A program made the position numbers and the translations under genes. Positions 15,594 to 23,814 of a stretch of 64,000 bases of DNA are shown here, piece by piece. Position 1 is the stretch's first letter; the number at the start of each line of letters is the position of its first letter. The notes below the pieces were generated by a model. It was not told the origin of the DNA. It searched no databases and saw nothing but the letters and a program-made list of their open reading frames with translations. Source of the DNA: Rhodoferax sp. (GTDB taxonomy: Bacteria; Pseudomonadota; Gammaproteobacteria; Burkholderiales; Burkholderiaceae_C); NCBI GenBank assembly GCA_013791765.1, contig VMTC01000063.1, positions 30,206 through 94,205 on the forward strand. Reading direction: 5' to 3'.

Positions 15594-18365
15594 ATGAAAT
15601 TCAAAACCACCACGGCCCGGATCGCCGTGACGCTGCTGCTGGCGTCGTTGCTGGCAGCCTGCAACGACAAGCCCGAACTGATGCTCAGCTCAGCGAAAGA
15701 CTATCTTGCAAAGAATGACAGCAAAGCGGCTGTCATTCAGATCAAGAATGCGCTGCAGAGCAACCCCGACCTGCCCGAGGCGCGCTATTTGCTGGGGACC
15801 GCACTGCTCGACAGCGGTGACCCGGCGGGCGCGGAGTTGGAGCTGCGCAAGGCGCTGGACATGAAATACCCGCAAGATGCGGTGGTGCCGAAGTTGGCCA
15901 AGGCCTTGCTGGCGCAGGGTCACGCGCGCAAGGTGACCGAGGAGTTTGCCAAGACGGATATCGTCGAACCATCGGCCAAAGCCAGTTTGCAGGTGTCGCT
16001 CACCTCGGCTTATGCGCTGCAGGGCAAGACCGAGCAGTCACAGGCGAGCCTGAATGCTGCCTTGCTGGCGGACCCGGGCTTCGCGCCGGCCTTGCTGCTG
16101 CAAGCGCGGCAAAAGGCGGGGCAGCGCGAATTTGATCAGGCGCTGGCCATGACTGAGGAAGTATTGGTGAAGTCGCCTGCCAGCACCGAGGCCTGGATGT
16201 TCAAGGGCGATTTGTTGATGTATGCCAAAAGTCAGCCCGAGCAGGCCATGGCGGCCTATCGCAAGGCACTGGAAATCAAACCCGATTTCATGCCGGCCCA
16301 GGTGTCTGTGATCACCTTGTTGCTGCAACAAAGCAAACTGCTTGACGCCGCACAGCAAATTGAGCATCTCAAAAAGACCGCTGCGCGGCACCCGCAAACC
16401 CAATTTTTGGAAGCGCAGCTGGCTTACCAGAAGAAAGACTTCAAATTGGCTCGGCAGATCATGCTGCCAGTCCTGCAGTTGGTGCCCAACAGTGCACAGG
16501 CCTTACAGCTTTCGGGTCTGGTCGAACTGCAGCTCAATGCCTGGCCGGCGGCCCAGGACTATTTGAGCCGGGTGCTGCAGGCAGCGCCGAATTCCACGCT
16601 GGCGCGCCGGGCGCTGGTGGTGAGCTATGTGCGCGCCGGGCAAGCGGCCGAAGCTTTGAAAGCGCTGCTACCCGGCCTCAACCGGGACAACGTGGATCCC
16701 GATCTGCTGTCCGTGGCGGGCGAGGTCTACTTGCTCAATGGCGACCTGCAAAAGGCGCAAGAGTATTTTGCGAAGGCAGCCCGGCAGTCGCCGCAGGACG
16801 GCAGAAAGCGCACCTCGCTGGCACTGACCCGATTGATGGGCGGCGCCACTGAAGCGGGCTTTGACGAGTTGCAGAAAATCGCGGACTCCGACACCGGCAC
16901 CAGCGCCGACCTGGCGCTGATCAGTGCCCACTTGAAAAGGCGAGAATTTGATGCGGCCCTCAAAGCCATTGACGCGCTGGAGAAGAAGCAGCCCGACAAG
17001 CCCTTTGCCGCGCAGTTGCGAGCCAGAACGCTGCTGGCTAAAGGCGATGTGAACGGGGCAAGAAAGAGTTTCGAACGTGCCCTGGCGCTGGACCCCCACT
17101 ATTTCCCGGCCGTGGCGAGTCTGGCCGGCCTTGATTTCGCTGAGAAGAAGCCGGAGGTGGCCAAAAAACGCTTTGAGGCGGTGCTGACGCAGGACCCTAA
17201 AAGTGGCCAGGCGTGGTTGGCACTGGCCGAACTTGCCAGCAGAACGGGGGCCACCAAAGATGAAACCGCCAAGCTCATCAGCAATGCGGTCACTGCCAAC
17301 CCCACGGACGTGAAGTCGCGTTTGTTGCTCATTGACTTCAATTTACGCCAGCAAGATGTCAAGGCGGCAGTGGCTGCGGCCCAGGACGGCGCGGTCGCAC
17401 TGCCAGATAGCCCCGAGTTACTCGATGCTTTGGGTCGCACGCAGCAGGCCGCAGGCGAGCTCAATCAGGCCATTGCCACTTACACCAAGCTGGTCGCCCT
17501 GCAGCCGCTGTCGGCGCTGCCCCACATGCGTCTGGCTGATGCGCACCTGGCGGGCAAGAATAAAGAGGCAGCGCTGGCCAGTCTGCACCGGGCACTTGAG
17601 ACCAAGCCTGATCTGTTGGAGGCGCAGCGGGCCTTGATCGCGCTGATGCTCGACAGTAAAAAACCGCAGGACGCCTTGACCCTGGCGCGCGCAGTGCAGC
17701 AACAGCGCCCGCAAGAGGCAGTGGGCTACAGCCTGGAGGGCGACATCCACGCCGCTCAAAAAGACTGGGTCAACTCTACCGCCGCCTACCGCAGCGGACT
17801 TAAGCGCGTGATTGCGCCAGAATTGGCGGTCAGGCTGCATGCTGTCTTAGGCATGGCAGACCAAGGCGCTGAGGCGAGCAAGTTTGCCAGCAGTTGGCAG
17901 AGAGAGCATCCCAAAGACGCTGTTTTTCAGCTCTATCTCGGTGACACCGCACTGTCGCGCAAGGATTACGCCAGTGCCGAAAAACACTATGCGGCCGTGG
18001 TCAGCTTGCAACCGAATAGCGCCATGGCCTACAACAACCTAGCCTGGGTGAGCGCAAAACTCAACAGGGAGGGTGCGATTGGTTTTGCCGAAAAGGCCAA
18101 TGCCCTGGCACCCAACCAGCCCGCATTCATGGACACGCTGGCGCTGTTGTTGTCAGACAAAGGTGAGTACGCCAAAGCGCTGGCGCTGCAGAACCAGGCG
18201 CTGGCGCTGCAGCCACAAAACGCCTTGTTCAAGCTCAATCTGGCCAAAATTCACCTCAAGGCAGGAGCTAAGGAGCAGGCGAGGAAGGAACTCGCCGAGC
18301 TCGACAAATTGGGTGACAAGTTTGGGGGCCAGACGGAGGTGGCGAGCTTGTTGAAGAATCTATAG
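15594..18365 (+). CDS. prsT: XrtA/PEP-CTERM system TPR lipoprotein PrsT
   Basis: 923 residues from the ATG at 15594; an earlier in-frame start at 15552 would put 14 unlikely residues before the signal peptide. MKFKTTTARIAVTLLLASLL is followed by the lipobox AAC with Cys23, so it is a lipoprotein. The rest is a long array of TPR motifs (e.g. PEARYLLGTALLDSGDPAGA, SAMAYNNLAWVSAKLNREG), as expected for PrsT, thought to be an envelope scaffold for polysaccharide or protein export. It closes the prsK-prsR-prsT set. Confidence 0.92.
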   Translation: MKFKTTTARIAVTLLLASLLAACNDKPELMLSSAKDYLAKNDSKAAVIQIKNALQSNPDLPEARYLLGTALLDSGDPAGAELELRKALDMKYPQDAVVPKLAKALLAQGHARKVTEEFAKTDIVEPSAKASLQVSLTSAYALQGKTEQSQASLNAALLADPGFAPALLLQARQKAGQREFDQALAMTEEVLVKSPASTEAWMFKGDLLMYAKSQPEQAMAAYRKALEIKPDFMPAQVSVITLLLQQSKLLDAAQQIEHLKKTAARHPQTQFLEAQLAYQKKDFKLARQIMLPVLQLVPNSAQALQLSGLVELQLNAWPAAQDYLSRVLQAAPNSTLARRALVVSYVRAGQAAEALKALLPGLNRDNVDPDLLSVAGEVYLLNGDLQKAQEYFAKAARQSPQDGRKRTSLALTRLMGGATEAGFDELQKIADSDTGTSADLALISAHLKRREFDAALKAIDALEKKQPDKPFAAQLRARTLLAKGDVNGARKSFERALALDPHYFPAVASLAGLDFAEKKPEVAKKRFEAVLTQDPKSGQAWLALAELASRTGATKDETAKLISNAVTANPTDVKSRLLLIDFNLRQQDVKAAVAAAQDGAVALPDSPELLDALGRTQQAAGELNQAIATYTKLVALQPLSALPHMRLADAHLAGKNKEAALASLHRALETKPDLLEAQRALIALMLDSKKPQDALTLARAVQQQRPQEAVGYSLEGDIHAAQKDWVNSTAAYRSGLKRVIAPELAVRLHAVLGMADQGAEASKFASSWQREHPKDAVFQLYLGDTALSRKDYASAEKHYAAVVSLQPNSAMAYNNLAWVSAKLNREGAIGFAEKANALAPNQPAFMDTLALLLSDKGEYAKALALQNQALALQPQNALFKLNLAKIHLKAGAKEQARKELAELDKLGDKFGGQTEVASLLKNL

Positions 18366-18380
18366 ACGGTCAAGGCGGCA

Positions 18381-18399
18381 CTGTCGAAAAAATTGACAG
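18381..18399. promoter_or_regulatory. Inverted repeat, candidate activator site upstream of sigma-54 promoter
   Basis: CTGTC, nine AT-rich bases, GACAG. It lies about 65 bp before the -24 element at 18462, a usual place for an enhancer-binding protein such as PrsR. Binding is inferred only from position and symmetry. Confidence 0.4.
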
Positions 18400-18461
18400 A
18401 GCGTTTCCTGGTCTATTTGATTGCTGTGGAAATTTCTTATGAATCAATGGGTTGCTATGCC

Positions 18462-18478
18462 TGGCGCAGTAATTGCTT
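18462..18478 (+). promoter_or_regulatory. Sigma-54 (-24/-12) promoter
   Basis: TGGCGCAGTAATTGCTT matches the RpoN consensus TGGCAC-N5-TTGC with the exact GG-N10-GC spacing (GG at 18463-18464, GC at 18475-18476). A transcript would start near 18487, leaving a leader of about 135 bases before the gene at 18622. The adjacent presence of the sigma-54 activator PrsR supports it. Confidence 0.7.
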
Positions 18479-18621
18479 GAAGCAGAGCAAGGGCTTGATG
18501 CATTCGGGTTGTTTGAGTTTTGTCAAGGCTTGCAACCTGGCATCAACGTCAAATCGGCTTAACTTGAAAGACGCGGAGTGGCGTGGTCGAGCCGACAGAG
18601 TATGTAACCTGAGGTGCTCTT

Positions 18622-19188
18622 ATGAGTGATATTCAATCTGAATTGCCGCCTGTGCGAAAGGCTGTAGAACAAAGCGGCCATGGTCGCAGGCGCCTGTTGC
18701 GTGCCGGGCTGGCGGGGCCGGTCGTCTTGACGGTCGGATCGCGCTCGGCGTTGGCGAATGGGGGCTGTCTTTCTACTTCTGCAAGTGCCTCGATCAATCT
18801 ATACCAGAGTCGCCCCGATCGTGAACTTGATCCGTGCCCCTTAGGTCGTTCGCCAGGCTATTGGGGCAATGCTGCCCAAACCCATAGCAATACATTGGCG
18901 CGCGATACACAGTTCAGCGATCCTTACAGTCTCGGATTTCAGGGTAAGAGCATTGAGGCGGTCATCAAGTTGGATGGGAACGACGATTCGCAACAACTCG
19001 GTGCGCACCTGGGTGCCGCCTGGTGCAACCTAAGGATGGGTTGGGTACCCGAGTCGCTGCTGAGTCTGCAAACGCTTCAGGCGATGTGGGACGGCCGAAG
19101 CCAAGGCTTTCACCCGGTGGCAGGTGCTGACTTGCCCGTTTGGGATCGCAGTCAAGTGGTGGATTATTTGAAGACGACCATGGCTTGA
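18622..19188 (+). CDS. Tat-exported protein with SPGYW motif
   Basis: 188 residues; GAGG lies eight bases before the ATG. Residues 22-45 form a twin-arginine signal (GRRRLLRAGLAG then a hydrophobic run ending SRSALA). The mature part starts with Gly/Cys/Ser-rich sequence, then CPLGRSPGYWGN at residues 72-83, a further AAWC and several conserved-looking Trp residues. SPGYW motifs occur in several uncharacterised secreted bacterial proteins; the function is unknown. No PEP-CTERM tail is present. It lies first after a sigma-54 promoter and directly before PqqD-like, HprK-like and nucleotidyltransferase genes, so it is the obvious candidate substrate of that cassette (inference). Confidence 0.75.
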   Translation: MSDIQSELPPVRKAVEQSGHGRRRLLRAGLAGPVVLTVGSRSALANGGCLSTSASASINLYQSRPDRELDPCPLGRSPGYWGNAAQTHSNTLARDTQFSDPYSLGFQGKSIEAVIKLDGNDDSQQLGAHLGAAWCNLRMGWVPESLLSLQTLQAMWDGRSQGFHPVAGADLPVWDRSQVVDYLKTTMA

Positions 19189-19215
19189 GGCGGGGAATTT
19201 AGATAGGCATCACCT

Positions 19216-19491
19216 GTGGATTCCCCTGTTCTGGCAGATCGTTGGCTACAGGCCTGCCCGGGGCTGACGCTACGTGCCTGCGATGAGGGGGCTCTTGTTT
19301 TTGATGACAAAGATGGACGAACAATTTTACTCAATCATCAGGGCGCGCTTGTGTTGTTCGCCTTGTGCGCCGCGCCTGGTGTCGGGGCGGCGCAATTGCA
19401 AGGGGCATTGAGCATGGACAACGAGCGCGACACGGCGGCATTTCAAGCCTTGATGGCCTCACTAACGCTGGCTGGATTGATCGCTGCTTGA
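19216..19491 (+). CDS. PqqD-like protein of the HPr-rel-A system
   Basis: 91 residues, GTG start. The pattern LRACDEGALVFDDKDGRTILLNHQGALVLFAL followed by an Asp-rich helical C-terminus is that of PqqD domains, small winged-helix peptide chaperones (RiPP recognition elements) that present a leader peptide to a modifying enzyme. It ends TGATG over the start of the kinase gene. The trio PqqD-like, HprK-related kinase A, nucleotidyltransferase corresponds to what TIGRFAMs calls the HPr-rel-A system, to my recollection; its product is uncharacterised. It probably delivers a protein or peptide to the kinase. Confidence 0.8.
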   Translation: MDSPVLADRWLQACPGLTLRACDEGALVFDDKDGRTILLNHQGALVLFALCAAPGVGAAQLQGALSMDNERDTAAFQALMASLTLAGLIAA

Positions 19492-20402
19492 TGAGGCTTG
19501 AAAATTTTACGGCCAGCGAAATCAGACGAGCAACACGCGGTGGCAAGCTTCGTCTGCATATTGGTCGTTTCACGCTGAAAGTCTCCAGCGTTCTGCCTGA
19601 GTTTGAAAGTGCTTTGAGGCAGCTTTACGCGCATTACCCGTCCTCGCTTGAAGGTGGCGCTTACGACTACGACGTGGCTATTTCACCGCCTTCCTTTTTG
19701 CGTCGTTGGGTGCGTCGCAATTCATCGTTCCACCTGTCGGGCCAGGCGCCCTTCCTTCCGATGGAAGTGGGACACGCGCACGCCCTGTTTGAATGGGGGC
19801 TTAACTGGACTCTGGGGACTTATGCCCACAATTTTTTGATCCTGCATTCGGCGGTGGTCGAGTTCAATGGATGCGGCGTTCTATTGGCCGCAAGCTCTGG
19901 CAGTGGAAAGAGCACCCTCGCCGCTGAACTCGCCTTGCAGGGCTGGCGTTTGCTTTCTGATGAAATGGCTTTGATCGACAAAGACCTGTGTCTGGTACCT
20001 TGCGCGCGGCCGATCAGTCTCAAAAACCAGTCGATAGACCTCATTCGGGCCAGACACCCGGGCGCGAGTCTGGGCCCCTTGGCGCGTGACACGCACAAGG
20101 GATGCATCGCGCATCTACCCGCGCCGAACGCATCAGTGGCGCGCAATCTTGAGCCTGCCACGCCGAAATTGATCATCTTTCCGAAATGGACTGCGCACGC
20201 TTGCTTACGCCTGGAGCCGATTGGGTCGGGTCAGGCGGCCCTGCGTTTGATCGACCAGTCCTTTAACTACCCGGTGTTGGGGCGGCAAGGCTTTGAGCGC
20301 ATGGCCGATCTGGTTGCTGCGGCACAGGCCTGGGAGCTTGAGTACTCGTCGCTGGACGATGCCCGGATGGCTTTAGCGCAGTTGGTGTCCGACCATGGCT
20401 AA
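19491..20402 (+). CDS. HprK-related kinase A
   Basis: 303 residues from the ATG at 19491, overlapping the PqqD-like stop by one base; a longer frame to 19365 runs through that gene and is rejected. [10 protein letters not shown] (about residues 135-144) is a P-loop and LLSDEMALID (D157) fits the Walker B/Asp position of HPr kinase/phosphorylase C-terminal domains. The second HprK signature for HPr binding is not apparent, so HPr is unlikely to be the target. Related kinases phosphorylate peptides, for example in some lasso-peptide pathways. It overlaps the next gene by eight bases. Confidence 0.82.
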   Translation: MRLENFTASEIRRATRGGKLRLHIGRFTLKVSSVLPEFESALRQLYAHYPSSLEGGAYDYDVAISPPSFLRRWVRRNSSFHLSGQAPFLPMEVGHAHALFEWGLNWTLGTYAHNFLILHSAVVEFNGCGVLLAASSGSGKSTLAAELALQGWRLLSDEMALIDKDLCLVPCARPISLKNQSIDLIRARHPGASLGPLARDTHKGCIAHLPAPNASVARNLEPATPKLIIFPKWTAHACLRLEPIGSGQAALRLIDQSFNYPVLGRQGFERMADLVAAAQAWELEYSSLDDARMALAQLVSDHG

Positions 20403-21462
20403 GAGCTCGCCGTTGTTGAATTTACTGGCGGGTACCTTTGCCTTGGAGCAATGGGATGCCGAGCGTGGTAGTTTGCTCCTGGCGGAGGCAAGGGCCAGTG
20501 GCTTGCTGGGTCGGGTAGCGCATCTCTTGGCCAGTTCGCAGCAGACCGGCGCGCTGGCGCCGCAACTTCAAGCGCAGTTAACAGCGGCCACCATTCACGC
20601 CAATCGATTCAGGCAGGATGTCTGGCGTGAACTCGGCGCTGTTGAGCAGGCACTGTCAGGCTTGAGAGCCCCCGTTATCCTGCTCAAGGGCGCGTCCTAT
20701 GTCCTGTTGGGGTTGCCAGCGGCTCCGGGAAGAGTCTTTAACGACATCGACATTCTTGTGCCCAAGAACCAGATGGCTTTCGCCGAGGCGGCCTTGATGC
20801 TCGGTGGCTGGGCCATTGGCAAGCTCGATGCCTATGATCAGCGCTATTACCGGCAGTGGTCGCATGAAATTCCACCCATGACGCACCTGCGGCGCGGAAC
20901 AACCCTTGATTTGCACCATTCGCTGGTGATGCCCACCTGCCGCGTGCAGGTGGATTCATCCCGGATGATTGCCGCTGCGGTACCAGTGCGTGGCAGTGGA
21001 CTCTGGTGGCGGCTCCAGGATGAAGATATGGTCTTGCATGCAGCCAGTCACTTGATGTTGAACTCCGAGTTTGATCGCGGCTTGCGAGATATCGGCGACA
21101 TTGATTCTCTGTACCGACACTTCACTTCGTTGTCGTTGGACTTCCCCGCACGATTGCTTGCCCGCGCCCAGGAGCTTGGCCTGGCGCCGATTTTGACGCA
21201 AGTGCTATGGCTGGCGTCGGTGTTCTTCAAAACGCCACTGCCGCCAGGTCTGCTGCCCATTAAGAATAGCTTGTTTCTGCGCTTGGTGGCCCGGGCTGCA
21301 TCAACCCGTCATCCCGACACCCGACCTGTGGGACAAAGCTGGGCAGATCTGGTATTGCTGCTGCGAGAGATGTATCTGCGATTGCCCAACAGACTGTTGC
21401 TGGTTCATCTTTTGCACAAAATGTCGTTTTCATTCTCAAAGGTTGAAAAGGTGGCGGCTTAA
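20395..21462 (+). CDS. Nucleotidyltransferase family protein (NTP_transf_5 type)
   Basis: 355 residues. VILLKGASYVLLGLPAAPGR followed by VFNDIDILV provides the K-G and D117-x-D119 metal-binding signatures of the nucleotidyltransferase fold typical of the NTP_transf_5 family. Such proteins accompany HprK-related kinases and PqqD-like proteins; some are found in lasso-peptide clusters. The reaction here is unknown; transfer of a nucleotide or phosphate to a modified protein is a reasonable hypothesis. It is translationally coupled to the kinase. Confidence 0.8.
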   Translation: MAKSSPLLNLLAGTFALEQWDAERGSLLLAEARASGLLGRVAHLLASSQQTGALAPQLQAQLTAATIHANRFRQDVWRELGAVEQALSGLRAPVILLKGASYVLLGLPAAPGRVFNDIDILVPKNQMAFAEAALMLGGWAIGKLDAYDQRYYRQWSHEIPPMTHLRRGTTLDLHHSLVMPTCRVQVDSSRMIAAAVPVRGSGLWWRLQDEDMVLHAASHLMLNSEFDRGLRDIGDIDSLYRHFTSLSLDFPARLLARAQELGLAPILTQVLWLASVFFKTPLPPGLLPIKNSLFLRLVARAASTRHPDTRPVGQSWADLVLLLREMYLRLPNRLLLVHLLHKMSFSFSKVEKVAA

Positions 21463-21500
21463 AGGGGTAAGGGCTAAGGGGTCCCAATGGAATTCAAAAA

Positions 21501-22286
21501 ATGAAATTCGAAATAGTTCTTCTGGTGCTGGCGGGCCTCTTTTTTGCCGGGCCGCTCAGGGCTGATTTGCCTGGTGCAATCGCCAAAGTCAAACCATCGG
21601 TGCTGTTGGTGGGCCTCTACAAAAGCACCAACAGCCCGCGTTTTACCTTGCGGGGAACCGGTTTTGTCGTCGCCGATGGCAATCCAGGTGGCAGCAATCT
21701 GCTCATCACCAACGCCCATGTGCTGCCACAGCCGGCGCAAGACGATACGGAGTCGGCGCTGGTGGTCCAACTCCAGGTCGGCGAAAACGGCTGGCAGATG
21801 CGCCCGGCCGCCGTGCTGGAAGTTGACAAACTGCATGACCTGGCTTTGTTGCGCTTTGAGGGCCCGGTGGCACCAGCCTTGCGGCTGGGCGATTCAGGCG
21901 CGGTGCGCGAGGGGCAGGCGATTGCCTTCATGGGTTTCCCGATTGGCGGCGCCTTGGGTTTCTCGCCGGTCACGCACCGCGGTATGGTGTCTTCAATTGC
22001 CGCCGCAGCCTTGCCCACAGCCACGGCGCAGCGCCTCAATGAACAAACGATACGCAGCTTGCGTGGTGGCAACAGCTTCGATATCTTTCAACTTGACGGC
22101 ACCGCCTATCCCGGCAACAGCGGCGGGCCCCTATTTGACCCCGACACGGGTGATGTGCTGGGGGTCGTCAACATGGTGTTTATCAAGGGCACGCGAGAGT
22201 CGGCTTTGACTCATCCCTCGGGTATCAGCTATGCCATACCCTCGGGTTTCATCCTGCAGTTGCTGCAACGCAGGCAGAACAACTGA
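21501..22286 (+). CDS. Secreted trypsin-like serine protease
   Basis: 261 residues. Hydrophobic N-terminus (MKFEIVLLVLAGLFFAGPLRA) is a signal peptide. The S1 catalytic triad is complete: H73 in TNAHV, D113 in LHDLALL, S207 in GNSGGPL. There is no PDZ domain, so it resembles a DegP/HtrA protease core alone. It follows the nucleotidyltransferase by 38 bp on the same strand and may be part of the same transcript, where it could mature the exported SPGYW protein or other envelope proteins (inference). Convergent with manC, 24 bp away, with no hairpin terminator seen between them. Confidence 0.85.
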   Translation: MKFEIVLLVLAGLFFAGPLRADLPGAIAKVKPSVLLVGLYKSTNSPRFTLRGTGFVVADGNPGGSNLLITNAHVLPQPAQDDTESALVVQLQVGENGWQMRPAAVLEVDKLHDLALLRFEGPVAPALRLGDSGAVREGQAIAFMGFPIGGALGFSPVTHRGMVSSIAAAALPTATAQRLNEQTIRSLRGGNSFDIFQLDGTAYPGNSGGPLFDPDTGDVLGVVNMVFIKGTRESALTHPSGISYAIPSGFILQLLQRRQNN

Positions 22287-22310
22287 GTGCCCCCCTTCGC
22301 GAACGACCCG

Positions 22311-23780
22311 TCAGCGCCCGTACACGTCCTCAAAGCGCACGATATCGTCCTCGCCCAGGTAGGAGCCAGACTGCACCTCAATCATCTCCAGCGCTACGCG
22401 GCCCGGGTTTTCCAGCCGGTGCGTGGTGCCCAGCGGGATGAAGGTGGACTGGTTTTCCGACAACAAGAAGGCCTTGTCGCCACAAGTGACCCGGGCGGTG
22501 CCGCTGACCACAATCCAGTGCTCGGCGCGGTGGTGGTGCATCTGCAGTGACAGCGTGCCCCCCGGCTTGACCACAATGCGCTTGACCTGAAAACGTTCGC
22601 CGGCGTCGACACCGTCATACCAACCCCAAGGCCTAAATACCTTGCGGTGGATGGTGCCCTCGGCGCGGCCTTGCGCCTTGAGGCGGTCGACAATTTTCTT
22701 CACGTCCTGGGTCTTGTCTTTGTGCGCCACCAAAATGGCGTCCGCCGTTTCCACCACCACCAGATCGCTCACGCCCACGCAGGCGATCAAGCGGCCCTCC
22801 GACAGTGCCAGTGTGTTTTCGCAGTCTTGCAGCAGCACATCGCCCTGGCTGACGTTGCCGCAGGCGTCTTTGGGCAGCACCTGCCACAGTGCATCCCAGG
22901 CGCCAACGTCCGACCAGCCGGCGCTCATGGGGATCACGACACCCGTGGGCAGCGTTGCGCCAGAGTCGCAGGTGCGTGCCGCAATTCGCTCCATCACCGC
23001 GTAATCGATCGAGTCACTCGGGCACTGGGTGAAGCCCTCTTTGCCGACGCGCACAAAGTCGCCATCGATTGAGCCCTGCCCCCAGGCCGACTGACAGGCT
23101 GCCAGAATGTCGGGGCGGCAACTCTTCATGGCATCGAGCCAGACCGAGGCGCGCAGCATGAACAGGCCGCTGTTCCACAGGTAAGAGCCGGCGGCCAGAT
23201 AGGCTTGCGCGGTGCTGAGGTCGGGCTTTTCGACGAAGCGGGCCATCAGGCAAGCACCTGAGTCGGGTGCGCCGGCATAAGCAGCGCCGCACTGGATGTA
23301 GCCGTAACCGGTTTCGGGCGTATCTGGCGTGATGCCAAAGGTGACCACCGCGCCCCCAGCGGCAAGCTGCGCACCCGCGCTGACCACGCGTTGGAATGCG
23401 GCGATGTCGGTAATGACGTGGTCCGCTGGCATCACCAACAAGACCGGGTCTGCCCCATTTTTAATAGCTGCCAAGGCAGACAGTGTGAGGGCTGGGGCCG
23501 TATTTCTTCCGCAAGGTTCCAGCAAAATGGTGCCTGGTTTTCCCAAGAGGCGCAGTTGCTCGGCAATCACAAATCGGTATTCCTCGTTGCACACCACCAT
23601 GGGTGGCGCGAGCTGCGCGTCGGCGATGCCTTCGACGCGGCGCACGGTGGCTTGCAAGAGCGAGTCGGCGCCCATCAAGGGCAGCAGTTGCTTGGGGTAC
23701 TTCTCGCGCGAGAGAGGCCACAGGCGCGTGCCGGAGCCACCGGAGAGAATTACTGGCTGGATCAATACAGTCGTTGTCAT
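22311..23780 (-). CDS. manC: Mannose-1-phosphate guanylyltransferase/mannose-6-phosphate isomerase
   Basis: 489 residues, the standard bifunctional size. N-terminal pyrophosphorylase signature LSGGSGTRLWPLSREKYPKQ, sugar-binding VEKPD block, and a C-terminal type II phosphomannose isomerase cupin (RPWGWYDGVDAGERFQVKRI, QMHHHRAEHW, FIPLGTTHRLENPG). It makes GDP-mannose for polysaccharide synthesis. First named member of a leftward nucleotide-sugar group that reads rmlD, galE, NDP-sugar pyrophosphorylase, manC, with gaps of 22 to 37 bp. Confidence 0.93.
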   Translation of the reverse strand: MTTTVLIQPVILSGGSGTRLWPLSREKYPKQLLPLMGADSLLQATVRRVEGIADAQLAPPMVVCNEEYRFVIAEQLRLLGKPGTILLEPCGRNTAPALTLSALAAIKNGADPVLLVMPADHVITDIAAFQRVVSAGAQLAAGGAVVTFGITPDTPETGYGYIQCGAAYAGAPDSGACLMARFVEKPDLSTAQAYLAAGSYLWNSGLFMLRASVWLDAMKSCRPDILAACQSAWGQGSIDGDFVRVGKEGFTQCPSDSIDYAVMERIAARTCDSGATLPTGVVIPMSAGWSDVGAWDALWQVLPKDACGNVSQGDVLLQDCENTLALSEGRLIACVGVSDLVVVETADAILVAHKDKTQDVKKIVDRLKAQGRAEGTIHRKVFRPWGWYDGVDAGERFQVKRIVVKPGGTLSLQMHHHRAEHWIVVSGTARVTCGDKAFLLSENQSTFIPLGTTHRLENPGRVALEMIEVQSGSYLGEDDIVRFEDVYGR

Positions 23781-23814
23781 GTCAAGGTAAAAAAAGTGGG
23801 CAAGTTAGTGGCGA

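Noticed and set aside
18393-18497. Upstream part of a 78-codon open frame before the SPGYW gene
   Set aside because: It begins before the sigma-54 promoter and spans it; no ribosome site and no protein-like composition. Only the part after 18498 is kept as a weak candidate.
23440-23500. TTTTTAATAGCTGCC inside manC resembling the dispersed repeat
   Set aside because: The encoded residues (ALAAIKNGADP) fit the normal ManC sequence and length, so chance similarity is more likely than an insertion.
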